From the NCBI GenBank assembly GCA_902516625.1, contig CABXYU010000001.1:31001-95000 (forward strand): a stretch of 64,000 nt of DNA. The letters are read 5' to 3'. Shown here one piece after another: positions 58,411-64,000 of this stretch. Made by a program: the position numbers and the translations under genes. The notes below the pieces were generated by a model. The model saw nothing but the letters and a program-made list of their open reading frames with translations. It ran no database searches and was not told the DNA's origin. This DNA comes from an uncultured Pelagibacteraceae bacterium (lineage in GTDB: Bacteria; Pseudomonadota; Alphaproteobacteria; Pelagibacterales; Pelagibacteraceae). Every line of letters starts with the position of its first letter. The first letter of the stretch is position 1.

Positions 58411-59482
58411 TACCTGAAAAGACTATCAAAGAACTAATTTACAAACATTCAAATTTAGAAAAGGATTTATCGTCTGGTAATTTAAATAAAAATGAATTTG
58501 CAGAAAAATCAAAAGAATATTCTGACCTAAATGAAATTATTGCAGATGCAAAAAAGTACTTATCTTTTGAAAAAGATCAAAATGAATTACAAAAAATCAT
58601 TGAGGATAAAAATGGAGATTTAGAGCTAAAAAAGATGGCTGAAATCGAGTTAAAAGATCTCAAACATTTGAATGAGCAAAATGAGAAAAAATTGAAATTA
58701 TTTTTATTACCCAAAGATGAGGCAGATAAGAAAAATGCTATTATCGAAATTAGAGCAGGCACAGGAGGCTTAGAAGCAAGTCTTTTTGCTGGAGATTTAT
58801 TTAAGATGTATGAAAAAGTAAGTCACAAAAAAAAATGGTTATTAGACCTGATATCAATCTCTAAAAGTGAGGCAGGAGGACTTAAAGAAGTAATTGCTTC
58901 AATTAAGGGAACAAATATTTACTCAACCCTTAAATACGAGAGTGGTGTCCATAGAGTTCAACGAGTGCCTGATACTGAAACACAAGGAAGAGTTCATACC
59001 TCAGCTGCAACGGTAGCAGTTTTACCTGAAGTTGAGGAGGTAGATTTAAAAATAAACGAGGCTGATTTAAGAATAGATGTTTTCAGAGCTGGTGGTCCAG
59101 GTGGGCAGTCAGTTAATACAACTGACAGTGCTGTAAGAATAACCCATATACCAACAGGTCTTTCGGTTTCACAACAAGATGAGAAATCTCAGCATAAAAA
59201 AATAAGGCAAAAGGAATGAAAATTTTAAGAGCTAGGTTATACGAATTAGAGAGAAACAGGATTGAAAAAGAAAGATCACAAGATCGAAAAACTAAAATAG
59301 GAACTGGAGACAGGTCAGAAAGAATAAGAACTTACAATTTTCCTCAAGGTAGAGTTACTGATCACAGAATTAATTTAACATTACACAAACTAGATGAATT
59401 TTTAGAGGGCGAAGCATTTGATGAAATGATAGAGTCATTGACTCTTCAAGCTCAAGAAGAAAGTCTGAGTAACTTAAAATAA
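58407..59482 (+). CDS. prfA: Peptide chain release factor 1, frame-disrupted (two ORFs joined by -1 shift at A7 run)
   Basis: ORF1 58407-59219 has [26 protein letters not shown]2 59216-59482 continues [13 protein letters not shown]; conserved DEKSQHKNKAKxMK reading is recovered by a -1 shift in 59196-59202. Confidence 0.88.
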
Positions 59483-59486
59483 AATT

Positions 59487-60329
59487 ATGAACATAGAAAA
59501 AGCATTAAAAAATGCAAAGGCTATTTTAGAAAATGGTGGTTCTAAATCACCATGTTTAGATAGTGAAATCTTGATGTCTAAAACTTTAGAAAGTAAAAGA
59601 GAATATATTCTGCTTAATCTTAAAAAAAATCTAGAAAAAAAAAAATTAAATTATTTTGAGGATTTAATTTCTCAAAGACTCAAGGGGAAACCAATTGCTT
59701 ACTTGACTGAAAAAAAAGAATTCTGGAAATATGAGTTTATTATCAAAAAGAATATTCTTATACCAAGACCCGACACCGAAACTCTTATTGAAGAAGTGTT
59801 TAAATTGACAAAAAATAAATCAAATCTGAGAATTTTAGATATTGGAGTTGGTTCTGGGTGTATATTGTTATCAATATTAAAAGAAAAAAAAAATTTTCAT
59901 GGAATAGGTGTTGATATTAGCAAAAAATGTATTTCGTTGTGTAAAACAAATGCCCAAAAGCTAGGTTTAACAAATAGGGTAAAGTTTTTTCAATATGATA
60001 TTGACAATTTCTCAAATGGCAAATATGATTTAATTATATCTAATCCTCCTTATATAAAAAAACATTGTTTAAAATATTTGGAAAAAGATGTAATAGGATT
60101 TGAGCCAAAATTGGCACTTAATGGTGGATTAGACGGATTATCAGAAATCAGAAAGATAGTATTAAAGTCGTCTGAATTGATAAAAAAGAAAGGTAAATTT
60201 GTTTTGGAAATAAATTTTGATCAAAGAAAAGAAGTTAAAAACTTATTAGAAAGAAATGGATTTTATATTAACAAAATTGTGCAAGATTTAGCAAAAAACG
60301 ATAGATGTGTTGTAAGCACTAAAATTTAA
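59487..60329 (+). CDS. prmC: Release factor glutamine methyltransferase
   Basis: PRPDTETLIEEVF, ILDIGVGSGCILLSIL, LIISNPPYIK. Confidence 0.93.
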   Translation: MNIEKALKNAKAILENGGSKSPCLDSEILMSKTLESKREYILLNLKKNLEKKKLNYFEDLISQRLKGKPIAYLTEKKEFWKYEFIIKKNILIPRPDTETLIEEVFKLTKNKSNLRILDIGVGSGCILLSILKEKKNFHGIGVDISKKCISLCKTNAQKLGLTNRVKFFQYDIDNFSNGKYDLIISNPPYIKKHCLKYLEKDVIGFEPKLALNGGLDGLSEIRKIVLKSSELIKKKGKFVLEINFDQRKEVKNLLERNGFYINKIVQDLAKNDRCVVSTKI

Positions 60330-60340
60330 AAACAATAACT

Positions 60341-60751
60341 ATGGTAACGTTTAGAAATAATAATGGCAGAAGAGGCAGCTTCAGAAGAGGTGATAGGAAT
60401 TTCAAACAAAATTCTGACAGATCCAAGTATGGATCTAATTTTTCAAACAATGATAGCTTTCAAAGAAAGGCTCCTGGTAGAAACAACCATAATGCATCAA
60501 AATTAATAGAGAAATATAGCAACCTTGCAAGAGAGGCATTATCAAGTGGTGACAAAATTTTATCAGAAAATTACTTTCAACACGCTGATCATTTCACAAG
60601 AATTTTGAGTGAACAAGAAAATTTTAAGAAGTCCAAAAATCTTGAAAATAATTTTGAGCAGAATAAAAAAACTTCTGAGGACGAAAAAGATAAAAAAATT
60701 TCACAAACTGAAAACGTAGATAAAAATAATATCCAGTCTGAGGCAAACTAA
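60341..60751 (+). CDS. DUF4167-family protein
   Basis: RNNHNASKLIEKYSNLAREALSSGDKILSENYFQHADHFTRIL. Confidence 0.85.
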   Translation: MVTFRNNNGRRGSFRRGDRNFKQNSDRSKYGSNFSNNDSFQRKAPGRNNHNASKLIEKYSNLAREALSSGDKILSENYFQHADHFTRILSEQENFKKSKNLENNFEQNKKTSEDEKDKKISQTENVDKNNIQSEAN

Positions 60752-62040
60752 TTTATTCCAACAATCTTTTCAGATTTTAAAACATCTAATTTTATCTTTT
60801 TTGTCTCAAATAATTTTCTTTCATTACCTTTAAGAATTTTGCCAGAAGGCAATTTCAATGTTTGTGAATTAATTTTTTTTCCATTAACTATTACTTCGTA
60901 ATGAAGGTGAGGACCGGTTGATTTTCCGGTAGATCCAACGTATCCAATAACTTGAGCTTGTTTTACTCTTAAACCTTTTCTAATTCCTTTTGCAAATTTA
61001 GACATATGTGCATAAACGGTTTGATATGTTGAATTATGTTTAATCACAATACAATTTCCACCACCACCACACCATCCTGCTTTTTTAATTACGCCGTCAC
61101 CAGATGCCATGATTGGAGTTCCCATTGGAGCTGCAAAATCCGTCCCTCGATGCATCTTATTAAATCCATCTATAGGATGTTTTCTCATTCCAAAGGGAGA
61201 AGAGAGTCTAGCTCCGTTTATAGGAGTTTTCATTAATGCTTTCTTAACACTTTTACCACTCTTATCGTAGTGTCCTTCGCTTCCGTTTTTATCAAAGTAG
61301 TAAAGTGAATTATCTTGACCACTCAATTTGAGATTGGCAAAAAGAATATTACCTGTTTCGATTACCTTTCCATTATCATTTATAAATACTTCATACATTA
61401 TTTGAAAACTATCACGTTTCCTTATATCTCGTTGAAAGTCTACCTGAAAACCATATATCCTTGCAAATTCAACGATGATGTTTGCCGGGATCTTTTGTTT
61501 TGACGCAGACTTATAGAGACTTTGTAATATAATATTTTCCTTATATAAAATATTCTTATTAAGTTTCGATACTAAAATTTTTTGATCAAATTTATTAGAT
61601 TCAGTATTTCTAGATAAGTAAATTTTTTCAGTGTTAGAGATTTGAAAAATGAATTCTTTAATTAAGGAATTTGTCTGATCTATGGTAAATTGGATCTTAT
61701 GATTAGTGTTTAATTTATTTAGATTAATTTTTTTTGAAATTTTATTTTTAATTTCCTCAATTTCTTTACTATTAATTTCATAAGACTCCAAAATTTTATC
61801 AAAAGTCTCACCTGATAAAATTTTATGTTCAATTTCTTTAAATCTAGGCTCAAGCTGATTAAAAGTATGATCTAAAGTTTTTTGTAGATAGATATTGTTA
61901 ATTATTGTTTTGTAATTACTGTAAATTTTTTTCTTATTGAAATTATAATATGATGTAGAGATAATAGTTACCAATAATAAAATAAACAAAGCAAATATCT
62001 CTGAATTTTTCCTGATTTTGCTTTTTAAAAAATTTATCAT
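60748..62040 (-). CDS. M23-family peptidoglycan peptidase (LysM/M23-like)
   Basis: SSPFGMRKHPIDGFNKMHRGTDFAAPMGTPI; VYAHMSKFA; GYVGSTGKSTGPHLHYEV. Confidence 0.92.
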   Translation of the reverse strand: MINFLKSKIRKNSEIFALFILLLVTIISTSYYNFNKKKIYSNYKTIINNIYLQKTLDHTFNQLEPRFKEIEHKILSGETFDKILESYEINSKEIEEIKNKISKKINLNKLNTNHKIQFTIDQTNSLIKEFIFQISNTEKIYLSRNTESNKFDQKILVSKLNKNILYKENIILQSLYKSASKQKIPANIIVEFARIYGFQVDFQRDIRKRDSFQIMYEVFINDNGKVIETGNILFANLKLSGQDNSLYYFDKNGSEGHYDKSGKSVKKALMKTPINGARLSSPFGMRKHPIDGFNKMHRGTDFAAPMGTPIMASGDGVIKKAGWCGGGGNCIVIKHNSTYQTVYAHMSKFAKGIRKGLRVKQAQVIGYVGSTGKSTGPHLHYEVIVNGKKINSQTLKLPSGKILKGNERKLFETKKIKLDVLKSEKIVGIN

Positions 62041-62141
62041 TTAAATTTTTAGTTTTAAGATTATTAGTGCAGCATTGTATAAAAATCAAAAAAAACCCTT
62101 TAAAATAGTGGTTTTTTCAGCTACTTTTTATTTATATATGC

Positions 62142-62169
62142 TTGATTTCCTTTAATTTTAGCCTATAAG
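62142..62169 (+). promoter_or_regulatory. Candidate rrn promoter
   Basis: TTGATT - 16 nt - TATAAG upstream of 16S. Confidence 0.35.
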
Positions 62170-62375
62170 CAACGGACTTTCTCAAAAAATTGTATCTTTT
62201 ATGACAAAATAATGAGGATTATTGAGACTTTTAGCTCAATTAGCTATTTAAAAAGTAAATATTTAAGAAGAGAAGTGTGGACGGTTAAGGTTACCAAAAT
62301 TTGTCGTACACACTTCAACATTATATAAATTTTATTCTTAGAATTTATATAGAAGCTAGTGTGCGCCGTTTTTAA

Positions 62376-63850
<1,475 letters not shown>

Positions 63851-63948
63851 AAGGATGAATGAAAGTAAAATTTCATTCTAAATAATATACACGGTTAATG
63901 TTGACCGTCCTCATTTCTCTTCTTAAAGTTAGTGTTTCTCTTGCATGG

Positions 63949-64000
63949 GGGCCGGTAGCTCAGTTGGTTAGAGCACACCCTTGATAAGGGTGGGGTCGAA
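63949..64000 (+). tRNA. tRNA-Ile (GAT), truncated by window end
   Basis: GGGCCGGTAGCTCAGTTGGTTAGAGC...CTTGATAAG anticodon loop after 16S. Confidence 0.93.

Overview
This is a very AT-rich, gene-dense chromosomal window whose 16S rRNA, gene order and proteins look like SAR11/Pelagibacterales. Nothing was searched; that assignment comes from recognition. The core blocks are dapE-dapD-HAD-argB-yidC-yidD-rnpA-rpmH; dcd-murA-hisD-infA; hisS-hisZ-hisG; trxA-folC-accD-trpABF-pyrF-ihfB-rpsA-aroA; lptB-lptC-kdsD-rnd; argD-argF; kdsB-pheA-ffs-dnaX-ybaB-recR; glcB; accA; secA; argJ; ubiG/lysC-ispG-prfA-prmC; and a 16S-tRNA-Ile operon start. Between hisG and trxA, where alphaproteobacteria often carry addAB, sits an accessory region of about 11.5 kb. 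It contains a tightly packed operon: RHH-like regulator, GHKL-ATPase/zincin fusion, ARPP-1-like protein, RmuC-like protein with an altered nuclease motif, small coiled-coil protein, ExoI-like exonuclease, RecB-like nuclease/DEDD/SF1 helicase, and an unknown protein. A phage-type PD-(D/E)XK exonuclease, a CxxC protein, a tandem repeat and a GC-rich hairpin lie upstream. I consider this the best candidate for an undescribed system. Other notable signals: three tRNA genes (Thr, Phe, His) with systematic changes at the universal D-loop/T-loop contact positions; a tRNA-His without G-1 next to a divergent hisS; a frameshifted prfA at an A7 run; an AccA with a predicted C-terminal membrane anchor; and no visible glycine riboswitch upstream of glcB.
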